Below are positions 1 through 7,989 of a DNA stretch of 64,000 nucleotides, in pieces (position 1 is the first letter of the stretch; every line of letters starts with the position of its first letter). The notes under the pieces are model-generated. The model searched no databases. It saw nothing but the letters and a program-made list of their open reading frames with translations, and was not told the DNA's origin. The stretch comes from Haloferula luteola (GTDB lineage Bacteria; Verrucomicrobiota; Verrucomicrobiia; Verrucomicrobiales; Akkermansiaceae). The stretch spans positions 1 to 64,000 of the forward strand of contig NZ_JACHFD010000021.1 in assembly GCF_014201715.1 (NCBI RefSeq), in the 5' to 3' direction. The position numbers and the translations under genes were made by a program.

Positions 1-2
1 CG

Positions 3-1322
3 GAGGTGGTGAAGCTGACGGTTCGTGCAGGGGAGAATGTGTCGGAAACGGGCGTGGTGTTGGACCCCTTGGAAGCGAACGAAGGGACCTTCGAGCACGA
101 GAGGCGGTATGATGTGGACCTACTGCCCGTGGACTTAGACATTGTCCATCCGGCCGCAGGCGAGCTGGATGAAGGGAAGGAAGATGTCGATGACGGAGGC
201 TATGTATCGGTGCAGCGGCTTGAAGATCCCGCGATCCCAACAAGCGACGTAACGCCGAAAACCAAGCTACTGATTCATTCGGTCATGCCCGATGCTCCCG
301 CAGATTGGAAGGTTAGGCTGAAGTTCGATGCAGGTGGTCGCTACAAAATCTACAAGGACGAGGCCAGGACCCAGGAAGTCACCAGTGAGTCGACGGAGTT
401 CGCGGCGAACGCGGATACGACGCTTTGGTTCCATGGGCTCAAGAAGAGCGATGCTCGCGGAGGAGAATCCATTACCATGCAAATCAAGGCCGGTGGGAAT
501 TGGGTTGATGGTGACTCCGTGAAATGCACCATCGTTCAGTCCGAGTTCTTGTTCCAAGTAAAGGCTTTTATTCCCTACGCTTGGACGGAGGCAGAGGAAG
601 AAATTCCAGGCCCGAACGCGTTGAATCCAATGAACGGGAAAGTCGCCAAGGGCGATTTGCATCCAGGATACGGCAGCCGTCCCGCCTCTCCTGGATTCCT
701 CAATGCCTATTCAACTGATAGAGACGGTGCTTCCGATCCTGCCTATTTGCGCTTTCAAAACGCGCCATTTCGAGTGTGTCAAACCGTCATCGTGACCCCT
801 TACGAGGAACTCCACGCCACGCCTGACATCCAAGGAAAGAGGAAGCTGTATACCGCCCCCCTGTCTGAACACTTCGAAAAAGCCACCTCGGTAAACGCCG
901 CCGAAATGTCTCTGAAAATGGGCTTCATGTCGCTCAGTGGAGCTGCCTCATCCTCTGGAAAGCCGCCAGCAAATACACCGAGCTATGAACACATCGCGCG
1001 GAGTGGGCGAGTCTCAGAAATCACAATCGATGGGGGAGGCAAAGACGGTGCAATGCCATGGGGCACAACATGGGCCACCGCCGACATCCACTGGAGGCTT
1101 TACCTGAAAGTCTGGTGCGACACTGACCCGCTGAAACCAAAGGTCGAGTTTGGGGGCAAGCATGACAGCTATCCTGCATACGAGATCATCGTCATTCAAT
1201 CTGATGGAAGCTACAAGGACATCCACCGAGTGTCTCCAGCTGCTGGAGCGATGCCCGGCCCTCATTCGCTTGATCCCGATCAAGCAATCAATGTTGGTAG
1301 AACAGACACGATCACCAAATGA
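3..1322 (+). CDS. Unknown protein, 5' end outside window
   Basis: The reading frame is open to the left edge, so only the C-terminal 439 residues are visible. There is no convincing start: the first in-window GTG at base 6 has no ribosome site. No family was recognised with confidence. The left part holds an acidic segment (VDLDIVHPAAGELDEG, about residues 41-56) followed by beta-rich sequence. The right half begins with an FIPYAW segment and reads as a compact globular domain with conserved-looking Trp and Asp residues. No membrane segment or sorting signal is seen. Its stop overlaps the next start as ATGA, so the two are probably co-translated and may act together. Confidence is high that it is coding and low for any role. 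Confidence 0.75.
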   Translation, partial: EVVKLTVRAGENVSETGVVLDPLEANEGTFEHERRYDVDLLPVDLDIVHPAAGELDEGKEDVDDGGYVSVQRLEDPAIPTSDVTPKTKLLIHSVMPDAPADWKVRLKFDAGGRYKIYKDEARTQEVTSESTEFAANADTTLWFHGLKKSDARGGESITMQIKAGGNWVDGDSVKCTIVQSEFLFQVKAFIPYAWTEAEEEIPGPNALNPMNGKVAKGDLHPGYGSRPASPGFLNAYSTDRDGASDPAYLRFQNAPFRVCQTVIVTPYEELHATPDIQGKRKLYTAPLSEHFEKATSVNAAEMSLKMGFMSLSGAASSSGKPPANTPSYEHIARSGRVSEITIDGGGKDGAMPWGTTWATADIHWRLYLKVWCDTDPLKPKVEFGGKHDSYPAYEIIVIQSDGSYKDIHRVSPAAGAMPGPHSLDPDQAINVGRTDTITK

Positions 1323-2392
1323 AGTCGAAGTTTTACACGGTTGCCATGGCACTTTTTTCGCTCTCGTTCACCGCGCTCGGAGAACAGGACATTACCCGAA
1401 TATGGGATGACCCCGATCCGCTCTTGAACGAAATCAGGTTACAGATAAACGATCAGGGCCGGAACTCGGAAGAAGACGCAGCACTCGCTGCGGATATCCA
1501 AACGCTTGCCTACGCGATCAATCAAGAAATCATCGCGGCAGAATCGCCTGACTGGGGCACTCCCAGCGCCGAACGCAAAGCGGTTATCCAGAAGTGGGCT
1601 GACATCTTGGCACCCGAAACGCAAAAGCTGGTAGACCTTGCTTTTGGTGAAGGATTTGGGAAAACGGACTCGTCCCGGCAGGCCCGTAGTTTATTGGATT
1701 TTGCGCCTTCCAGCGCGGCTTTCGCTGATCAATTACGAGATTACATCGATCAATCGCCATGGGTTGCGCTCGCGGCAGCGGATTTGCTGTATGAGCATCG
1801 GCTTTTGTCTGAAGAAGACAAGGGGATCCTGCGGGAATGGCGACCTGATGCGGAACATGGTTCAGACCTTAATCGATGGGCGCTGGGTGTGAGTTCAGTA
1901 GGAATGCTAGACGGACTTGATGTTGCGAAAAAGGCTCTTGCAATCCCACCTCAAGGGGAAACGCCCGAGGAGATCATTAGGCAATATGGAAATGGTCTTG
2001 AAATCGCGAACCTGCTTGGTCCAGATGCATCTGCCTTGCTTCGCAACATTGAGGCTCTTGTCGCTCACCCGAAAGTAATATCCTCAGGCTATCTGCAAAA
2101 GTTTGAATACGCTAGGCATGTTATCAATGGAAGAGAGCCGCGCCAAGGTCGGTATGCTGTAAATGGTTCAGGACCGCTTAGCCCCTGGTTGGCAAGCGAG
2201 AGCCTTGAGAAGCCAGAGTCAGGAGTGCCTGGCTCAAAGCCATCCCCAGAGTTGAAAAAACCATCCGAGCAGGAGCCAAGGCTGATCACTGAAACCGAGA
2301 AATCCTCCTCGCCAACGTGGTGGCCGTTGGTGGCAGTGGTGATCTTGGCGGTGCTGGGCTTGCTCTGGGTTTTGCTCAAAAAGCGGAAGTGA
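1319..2392 (+). CDS. Exported protein with C-terminal membrane anchor
   Basis: A 357-residue protein. The N-terminus (KSKFYTVAMALFSLSFTALG) looks like a signal peptide, and residues about 333-353 form one hydrophobic segment followed by the basic tail KKRK. This predicts an exported domain held by a C-terminal anchor with a short cytoplasmic tail. The body is mostly helical and charged, and I recognise no domain. A Pro/Glu/Ser-rich linker (about 295-330) precedes the anchor. The start overlaps the preceding stop (ATGA). The layout 'charged linker, single transmembrane segment, short basic tail' is repeated in the orphan fragment just beyond the insertion sequence. Confidence 0.8.
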   Translation: MKSKFYTVAMALFSLSFTALGEQDITRIWDDPDPLLNEIRLQINDQGRNSEEDAALAADIQTLAYAINQEIIAAESPDWGTPSAERKAVIQKWADILAPETQKLVDLAFGEGFGKTDSSRQARSLLDFAPSSAAFADQLRDYIDQSPWVALAAADLLYEHRLLSEEDKGILREWRPDAEHGSDLNRWALGVSSVGMLDGLDVAKKALAIPPQGETPEEIIRQYGNGLEIANLLGPDASALLRNIEALVAHPKVISSGYLQKFEYARHVINGREPRQGRYAVNGSGPLSPWLASESLEKPESGVPGSKPSPELKKPSEQEPRLITETEKSSSPTWWPLVAVVILAVLGLLWVLLKKRK

Positions 2393-2490
2393 CGCGGCAT
2401 GTTTGGTTCAGGCGTCGGAGGGCTTGCGCAGAATCGGAGGCCACCTGGTCAACTTGCAACCGACCGCTCCGGCACCCCCGTGCTAGTCTA

Positions 2491-2515
2491 GAGCATTTTA
2501 ACTAAACCCGTAACC
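2491..2515 (+). repeat. IS630 left terminal inverted repeat
   Basis: Begins GAGCAT directly after TA at 2489-2490. It matches the reverse complement of 3465-3489 at 21 of 25 positions, including the block TTAACTAA. The restored stop codon of the transposase (TAA, read on the minus strand at 2498-2500) lies inside this repeat. Confidence 0.92.
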
Positions 2516-3434
2516 ACAATCGGCAAACCCATGGGCGGCGTCCTTTGCGGTAACACGGGACAGGGTTTCCCGATCTCCAGCAGCAGCTGGTCGTGGTCTC
2601 GGGCCTCAGCGCCACGGAGCAGGTTCTTCACTTTGCTCCACATCAACTCGATCGGATTGAGGTCGGGAGAATACGGCGGCAGGAAGCGCACCTCCACATC
2701 GCGGGCGGCGAGGATTTCAAGCGCGCGTGAATCCTTGTGTGCGTTGAGGTTGTCCCTCACCAGGATGTCGTCGGGTTTGAGGGACGGCAGCAGGACCTCC
2801 TTCACGTAGGCTCGAAATACCTCGGTGTTGGTAGTGCCTTCGATGGTCATGCAGGCGGTGCTGCCGTCGATACGCACCGCGCCGATCATCGTGGTGGTCC
2901 GCCAGCGGCCGCAAGGTGCGCTGGCGTGGAGCCGCCTGCCGCGCGCGCAGCGGCCGCGCAAATGGGTCATGTTCGTTTTTGCCGCCGATTCGTCGAGGAA
3001 GACGAGCCGCCCGGGTTTGAGACCGCCCTGCGCTCTTTTCCACCTGCGGCGGTCCCGAGCGACGTCCTCGCGGTCCTGTTCGGCAGCGCGGAGCGTCTCT
3101 TTTTATATGTCAGTCCCATGCCGGAGAGCGCGTAGTGGATTGCCTGCACGCTGCATTCCAGACCCGCCGCGGCGCGGATCTCCTCGAGTGTCAGATCCGG
3201 ATTCTCGACGAGTAGCGCCTTCATCGTGCGGCGGTGCGAAGCCTCGATCTTCGGCTTGCGCCCGCTGCGGTGGTGCTGTGGCGCGATGTCTCCGGTATGG
3301 CGCCTTTGCTGGAGGAGCTTCTTGACCATTCCAAGCGAAACTTCGAAACGCCGGGCCACTTGGTCGCGTGTGACGTCCCCGCGGTCGTAGGCCTTGAGGA
3401 TTCTTTCGCGCAGGTCGATCGAGAGCGTTGCCAT
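2498..3434 (-). pseudogene. IS630-family transposase with two frameshifts
   Basis: Starts with ATG at 3434. The first ~109 residues carry the helix-turn-helix DNA-binding part (motifs RDQVARRFEVSLGMVKKLL and LTLEEIRA). The frame is then lost at an AAAAAG run (3099-3104). A -1 shift there restores the expected sequence through the first catalytic Asp (VFLDES), which the original frame lacks. That frame continues through the second Asp (VRDNLNAHKD) and the Glu motif (YSPDLNPIELMW). A second shift, apparently one base lost from a G-run at 2569-2571 (minus-strand reading), replaces the normal end (about 26 residues, ending FADCGYGFS) with an unrelated tail. The first shift could be programmed, as known in this family; the second looks like damage. 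All three DDE residues lie before the second shift. Confidence 0.85.
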
Positions 3435-3464
3435 ATCTAGAGTGTATCAGAACGTATCTCACAC

Positions 3465-3489
3465 GGCTACGGTATTAGTTAATATGCTC
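3465..3489 (-). repeat. IS630 right terminal inverted repeat
   Basis: Read on the minus strand it begins GAGCAT directly after the flanking TA (3490-3491) and shares TTAACTAA and CCGTA blocks with the left repeat. The transposase start (3434) lies 30 bp inside it. Confidence 0.92.
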
Positions 3490-3491
3490 TA

Positions 3492-3671
3492 GAGGCGTTT
3501 GGCGCAGGAGAACGCGAAAGTGTGATTGAATCCCAGGATGATCCGCGTCTTGCAGAAGGCACTGAAACTGAGGACGAAGATGCTTCGCGGTATTTGTTTT
3601 GGGGTTTGCTCGTCATTGCTGGTCTCGGGTATTTGCATGGGCTTTTAAAGGTGAGACGGGGTTCCGACTAA
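3492..3671 (+). pseudogene. Orphan C-terminal membrane-anchor fragment
   Basis: Immediately right of the insertion sequence an open frame of 59 codons runs from the junction to TAA at 3669-3671 with no start codon near its beginning. It encodes an acidic stretch (SQDDPRLAEGTETEDEDAS), one hydrophobic segment (LFWGLLVIAGLGYLHGLL) and a short basic tail (KVRRGSD). This is the same C-terminal plan as the 1319-2392 product. If the element and one TA are removed in thought, the frame continues left across the junction, but no start codon or recognisable protein appears in 2393-2490. It is probably the tail of a third gene of this cluster, broken by insertion and deletion. Confidence 0.5.
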
Positions 3672-3941
3672 GGTAGTAGAACGGGTCTGTTTGGTCGCAG
3701 TGCTCAGGGGTGATTCGGGTCCGTGTCGATCTCGTCGCGGCCGGAGAAAGTCCCCGACTTCGTCTCATAGGAGATCTTTGTCCGTCGGCCCTCGATCTCA
3801 TTATTCCCTGTCCAGCCACTCAGGGGGGACGCTCCAACGGAGCCAAGGCGGTCGAGGACGGGCCCAAGCACGAGCGGGGAGATGAGGGCCATTGGCTCCC
3901 CCCACCCCTCCCATTCCACCTCACTTCGATGCGAAGCCCGT

Positions 3942-5003
3942 TCAGGGCTCTGGAGTGGCTGGCGTCGGCTGGTGGATGAGCCGCACTCGATCCTTCACGG
4001 CGACACCAACTTTTCGGGCTGCATGGCCACCTTGGATTTCGATTTCAACCCAGCCATTGGGAGAGAGATAAACGGCGCACTCTCCTTCTGCGACTTCACT
4101 GCGATCCCCGACGAGCCTGGCAGCGATGGATCGATCTCCCGCTTCGACCATGAGGGAGTCCCCCCGTGCGAGGTGAAGGGTGGTGAGGTCCGCGGCGACG
4201 AAGTCGGTGCCCAAGTTGCCCCAGGAGGGCGAGGATTTGCGAATCGTTCCTTCGAGGCCCCCCTTCACGGGTTGAGCGGTGCTGGCGCGGACGGGCGGTT
4301 CCAGGGTGCCGTCGCGATCTTTCTCGGGAGGCTGGCCGTCGATCCAGGCGTTCACTGCCTGAATGGCTTGGAAGCGTTCGGCTGCGGACGTGTTGCAATG
4401 GCCGTTTCTCTTGATTTCCCACAGGGCCGTGAAGTCATGGTTTGCGCGCTCACGATAGGCGCGAGGATGTTCCAGCTCGCTCTGGTTCGTGAGAAAGAGA
4501 ATGGGCATTTTCGGGTCCCAGGTCAGTTTGGGATGGAATGCGTCGGTTTGCCCGTCGCCGAGATAGGCTCCGATGGCGACGACTCCATCGACTCCGTCGA
4601 GAGCGCCTTCCCCGATGAGGACGGCGATGAGGCCTCCCATGGAGCTTCCGGAAACGAGGCATCGGCGGATCTCTCCGTGTTGGCTGGCGATGTGTTCCTG
4701 GAGGGCATTGAGATCGTCGAGGGCATCGTCCACGATCCAGCCATTGCGACGGTAGCTGGTGATGGCGACCATCCATCCCTTTTTAAGTAGAGGAGCCACG
4801 AAGGCATCCTTCGTGTCCAAGTCGGCACTAAGGGCGGCGTCCTCCGGGCGGTAGCCGTGGGCAAGCAGCACGAGCTTTCCGGTCCACTCTGCGGGTTTGG
4901 CGATCGTGAAGAGGGCCCCATCGATGTCGCCTTTTTCGAGGGTTTGGCCCGGAAGGGAAGCGAGGCTGAGGAGAATGCTGAGGAGGAAGCCAAGGGTTCG
5001 CAT
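3942..5003 (-). CDS. Exported alpha/beta hydrolase with SAM-hydrolase-like C-domain
   Basis: A 353-residue protein with an N-terminal signal peptide (about 1-20). An alpha/beta-hydrolase domain follows (about 30-225): oxyanion-side motif LLAHGY near 47, nucleophile Ser121 in GSSMGG, and a catalytic His candidate at 202 (RNGHCN). Residues about 250-342 look like the C-terminal beta-barrel of SAM hydroxide adenosyltransferases (former DUF62): WGNLGTD near 261, then NGWVEIEIQGGHA at 316-328 and VKDRVRL, the spacing seen in that family. Its N-terminal catalytic half is absent. Such a fusion suggests the small barrel is reused for binding or oligomerisation. The substrate is unknown; an esterase or acyl-hydrolase is likely. 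Confidence 0.8.
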   Translation of the reverse strand: MRTLGFLLSILLSLASLPGQTLEKGDIDGALFTIAKPAEWTGKLVLLAHGYRPEDAALSADLDTKDAFVAPLLKKGWMVAITSYRRNGWIVDDALDDLNALQEHIASQHGEIRRCLVSGSSMGGLIAVLIGEGALDGVDGVVAIGAYLGDGQTDAFHPKLTWDPKMPILFLTNQSELEHPRAYRERANHDFTALWEIKRNGHCNTSAAERFQAIQAVNAWIDGQPPEKDRDGTLEPPVRASTAQPVKGGLEGTIRKSSPSWGNLGTDFVAADLTTLHLARGDSLMVEAGDRSIAARLVGDRSEVAEGECAVYLSPNGWVEIEIQGGHAARKVGVAVKDRVRLIHQPTPATPEP

Positions 5004-5171
5004 TCCCGTCAGACTACCGGTCCGGATCGCGCAACGGGAGAAAAATGGAAAGCCGTCGAGAGTGGCGACTGGCAGACTTGATCGTCCTGGCCTCCCTCAA
5101 GGCAGGGTGGAGGTGCTGCCTCGAGGGAGAAAGGTGGCCGGAGAGAACCGGTGGAGCACGAGGGGTGAACC

Positions 5172-7922
5172 TCAGTGTTCGGGTGAGGCGGCTTTCAGTT
5201 CGAGGGTGGCCTGGGGAGAGGAGAGGTCGATGGTGTAGGCACCGTTTTCAAGGGGAAGCTCGGTGGTGGGGGAGTAGGCACCGACGCCGTCGAGCTGGGC
5301 GGGTTGTTCGATGCACAGCCGGGCTTTTGAGGTGGGCACGGTGCCGGGGGTGACGGTGAGTTTCACGATCCCGGTGGTGGGTTGGAATTCGACGGACTCG
5401 AAGGCTCCGGCATCGAGGGTGAGCCAGAGTCCAAGCGGCGCGAGGTAGACCCGCATGCGGAAGGAGTCCTTGGGCTGGAGGTGGACCCAGCCATCGGATT
5501 CGGAGAGGTTGCCGCCGAAGGCCTGCCAGCCGAATTCGGGGTGTTGGATGAGGTAGGTGGCTGTGTCGATGGCGTGCCCGAAGAAGGCGGGACCGTAGTC
5601 ACCGGAGTAGGCGTCCCATTTCAGGGTATCCGGAAAGGAGTGGAAGGCGGCGGAGGCGAATCCCTCGCGGTCGATGTTGGAGAGGGGTGCCATGGTTCCG
5701 GCGTAGCCGACGCGAAGTAGGTAGAGGTCGTCCGGATGTTCGCGATATTCGGAGAGGACAGGGATGGCGTTGAGGGAGGAGCCGTAGTGGTGGATCTGGC
5801 GTTCGATGCGGCTAAGTTTCCCCCCGTAGAGGAAGTCCCAATAGCGGCGGGCATTGCCGTTGTAGCCCCAATGGGGAACGGTGGGCATGTAGGCGAGGAT
5901 GGAGTTGAGCGAGACTTGGGCTTTCTCATCGTAGCCGAAATAGTCGCACCAGGCGTAGACTTCTTCCTGTCCGGTTGAATCCCAGGCCATTTCACTGCCG
6001 AAGGGGTATTGTTCGCCCTTCCAGCGATCGGCCCGTTCTTTCATGAGGGTTTCGATGCGCTCGGCTTTTTCGGTCCATCCTTCGCGTTGGAGGTCTTCGA
6101 GCACACGCAGGAAGACGGTGCCTTCCATGAGACCAAGTTCGACGTAGCCGACATGGCGGTGGCCCTCGGCGTTGCGGCCGAAGGCAAAGTCCATGGTGGC
6201 GAAAGCTTGGTTGAGGTACCAGGTCCAATCGTGGGTGGAGACGAGGTCGGGATGGTTGCGGGCGATGCGGTACATGGCCCAGTAGGCGGCGACGGTGTGG
6301 GGGTAGTTGTAGCCCCGGCCGACATCTTCGGAGTGCTTCTTGTCCCAGCTGGTCCAGGTGGTCCAATTGGTATCGGAATCGTAGGTAAATCCAGGAACGG
6401 CATCCGGTTGGTAGAAGAAGGCACTCTTGCGAACACCGTATTTCTGGGGTCCATCGCTGTTCTGGAGGGTTCCCCAGAGGACCTGATTGACGAAGGTTTC
6501 GAGCTTGGTGACTTCCTCGGGATCGGGTTGTCCCAGGATTTTCATCATGGCCGACAACCAGGCGCCTGCTCCGCCTTCGTCGCCGAGTCCGGCGATCCAG
6601 ACGCGGGATTCCTGATCAAGTTGCCGATTGGCTTCACGGTCGTAGCTGATGACTGAGGGGCTTCGGTGGAAGGGATCGTTGGGATCGACGAACCACTGGT
6701 GAGTGGTGAGGAAGTTTCCGAGATCGCTGACGGCTTCGGCAGCGGGCTTGGTGACGAGGTAGTGAACGACCTGAGAGGATCCATCGCTGTAGGTGAGAGT
6801 AAGGCGGGAGCGTCCCCAGGATTTCCCATGGAGGGTAAAGGCTTTCCAGCCCTGCGCGGTGGGAGGGTCGCGATGGATGGTGAGGGCGTTCGCGGGATCG
6901 ACCTGGATCGATTGGATGTCGAGAGGTGATTTCACGAAGAGCCGCGCATCAAGGTCCATGGGTAGGATGTAGCCGGGAATGCCGACGGCAACGGGGCGGT
7001 CATTCTGAATCAGAGTGTCTTCGATCCTTCGGGACTCGGGAGCGAGGAGGAACTTGAGACCATAAGTACGGGATTCACCGGGTTTGAGTTCTGCCGAGGA
7101 AGGAGGGTTCCATGGGCGGATGCCGTTCCATTTTTGCTCGGCCAAGGCGCGGGTGTGGACTTCCCAGGAGAGCATGCCTTCAAAGGTTTGAGCGCGAGGC
7201 ATGGGTTCATCGAGAGGAACATAGGCCTCGAAAGGGGTGTCCTTTTCGGGAACGACGAGGAGCACCGGGCCTTCGCCACTGAGACGAGTCACCTGGAGGT
7301 ATCCGGCGTCCTGGCTGATGCTGGGATCGGCGAAGGAACAGATGGCGTGGGCCTGTTCGAGGGAGCGCTCACTGATGATGTTGTTGAAGACCATCGGAAT
7401 TCCCAGGGCTCCGATTTCGAGGGTTTCCTCGCCGGGGTTCTCGATCTGAAAGCGCAGGGTGAGGTGCTTGTTTTCGTCGAGGGACCAGGTCCGAGTGATT
7501 TTCACCGGACAATCTTCGGGCAAGGTGGCGGCGAGGTCGGCAGCGGCGAGGATGGCGTCGTTGGTAGGAAGTGCTTGGACGGGACGGCGATGAGCGGCGG
7601 TATCGAACGATTGCCAGTTTGGTTGACGGCCCACGCGAACTTGAAAGGTGAGGTCGCCGAGATGGTGGAAACCATCAGCAGAGCGGCGTTTCAACCAGTC
7701 CGCCGGGGTGAAGTCAAAGCCGCCGGCACCCTTGGGTTGGAGAGAGGCCAAGGTTTGGGAGCTCTCTAGGAAGGAAATCTCGAAGGCCGGGGTGGTCTTG
7801 GTGATGGCTCCGGACTCGGCCACGGAAGTGTCGTCGGCGATGGCAGCACGGGTGATGGAAATGGCGAAAAGGGTGGCCAGGGTGGGAGCAGAGATGCTTC
7901 GGAGTGACGGCAGCACAGTCAT
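5172..7922 (-). CDS. Exported DUF5695-like glycoside hydrolase candidate
   Basis: Taken from the ATG at 7922 (916 residues), because that start gives a signal peptide ending near RAAIADD; the frame stays open further upstream but that part is low-complexity. The first half is beta-rich with W- and P-rich segments such as WNGIRPWNPPSS. The second half is alpha-helical with many aromatic motifs (GRGYNYPHTVAAYWAMYRIARN, split here as GRGYNYPHTVAAYW then AMYRIARN; GDYGPAFFGHA; WAYCDYF-like WCDYFGY), as in six-hairpin barrel glycosidases. The overall pattern resembles the DUF5695 family of secreted polysaccharide-associated proteins. It lies 168 bp upstream of the alpha/beta hydrolase on the same strand. 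The substrate cannot be read from sequence. Confidence 0.65.
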   Translation of the reverse strand: MTVLPSLRSISAPTLATLFAISITRAAIADDTSVAESGAITKTTPAFEISFLESSQTLASLQPKGAGGFDFTPADWLKRRSADGFHHLGDLTFQVRVGRQPNWQSFDTAAHRRPVQALPTNDAILAAADLAATLPEDCPVKITRTWSLDENKHLTLRFQIENPGEETLEIGALGIPMVFNNIISERSLEQAHAICSFADPSISQDAGYLQVTRLSGEGPVLLVVPEKDTPFEAYVPLDEPMPRAQTFEGMLSWEVHTRALAEQKWNGIRPWNPPSSAELKPGESRTYGLKFLLAPESRRIEDTLIQNDRPVAVGIPGYILPMDLDARLFVKSPLDIQSIQVDPANALTIHRDPPTAQGWKAFTLHGKSWGRSRLTLTYSDGSSQVVHYLVTKPAAEAVSDLGNFLTTHQWFVDPNDPFHRSPSVISYDREANRQLDQESRVWIAGLGDEGGAGAWLSAMMKILGQPDPEEVTKLETFVNQVLWGTLQNSDGPQKYGVRKSAFFYQPDAVPGFTYDSDTNWTTWTSWDKKHSEDVGRGYNYPHTVAAYWAMYRIARNHPDLVSTHDWTWYLNQAFATMDFAFGRNAEGHRHVGYVELGLMEGTVFLRVLEDLQREGWTEKAERIETLMKERADRWKGEQYPFGSEMAWDSTGQEEVYAWCDYFGYDEKAQVSLNSILAYMPTVPHWGYNGNARRYWDFLYGGKLSRIERQIHHYGSSLNAIPVLSEYREHPDDLYLLRVGYAGTMAPLSNIDREGFASAAFHSFPDTLKWDAYSGDYGPAFFGHAIDTATYLIQHPEFGWQAFGGNLSESDGWVHLQPKDSFRMRVYLAPLGLWLTLDAGAFESVEFQPTTGIVKLTVTPGTVPTSKARLCIEQPAQLDGVGAYSPTTELPLENGAYTIDLSSPQATLELKAASPEH

Positions 7923-7989
7923 GATCGATTGGGGTGAGAGATGGTCGGGAAATGGGAAAGTGAGATGCGGAGGGAGGCGAAGTTTTGGC

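Larger units (their letters stand above)
2491..3489 (-). mobile_element. IS630-family insertion sequence, 999 bp
   Basis: The element is bounded by imperfect terminal inverted repeats (2491-2515 and 3465-3489, 21 of 25 positions identical) and flanked on each side by TA (2489-2490 and 3490-3491). TA is the target duplication of the IS630/Tc1-mariner superfamily. It encodes one transposase on the minus strand, split by frameshifts. Length, repeats and target all fit a full-length IS630 element. It lies just after the end of the 1319-2392 gene and before a C-terminal coding fragment, so it may have split or landed beside a third gene of that cluster. Confidence 0.93.

Noticed and set aside
3704..3892. 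A possible 62-codon minus-strand gene (MALISPLVLGPVLDRLG...) between the IS flank and the hydrolase
   Set aside because: Composition is not absurd, but there is no ribosome site, no family match I know, and the region is short and otherwise featureless. Not supportable without a homologue.
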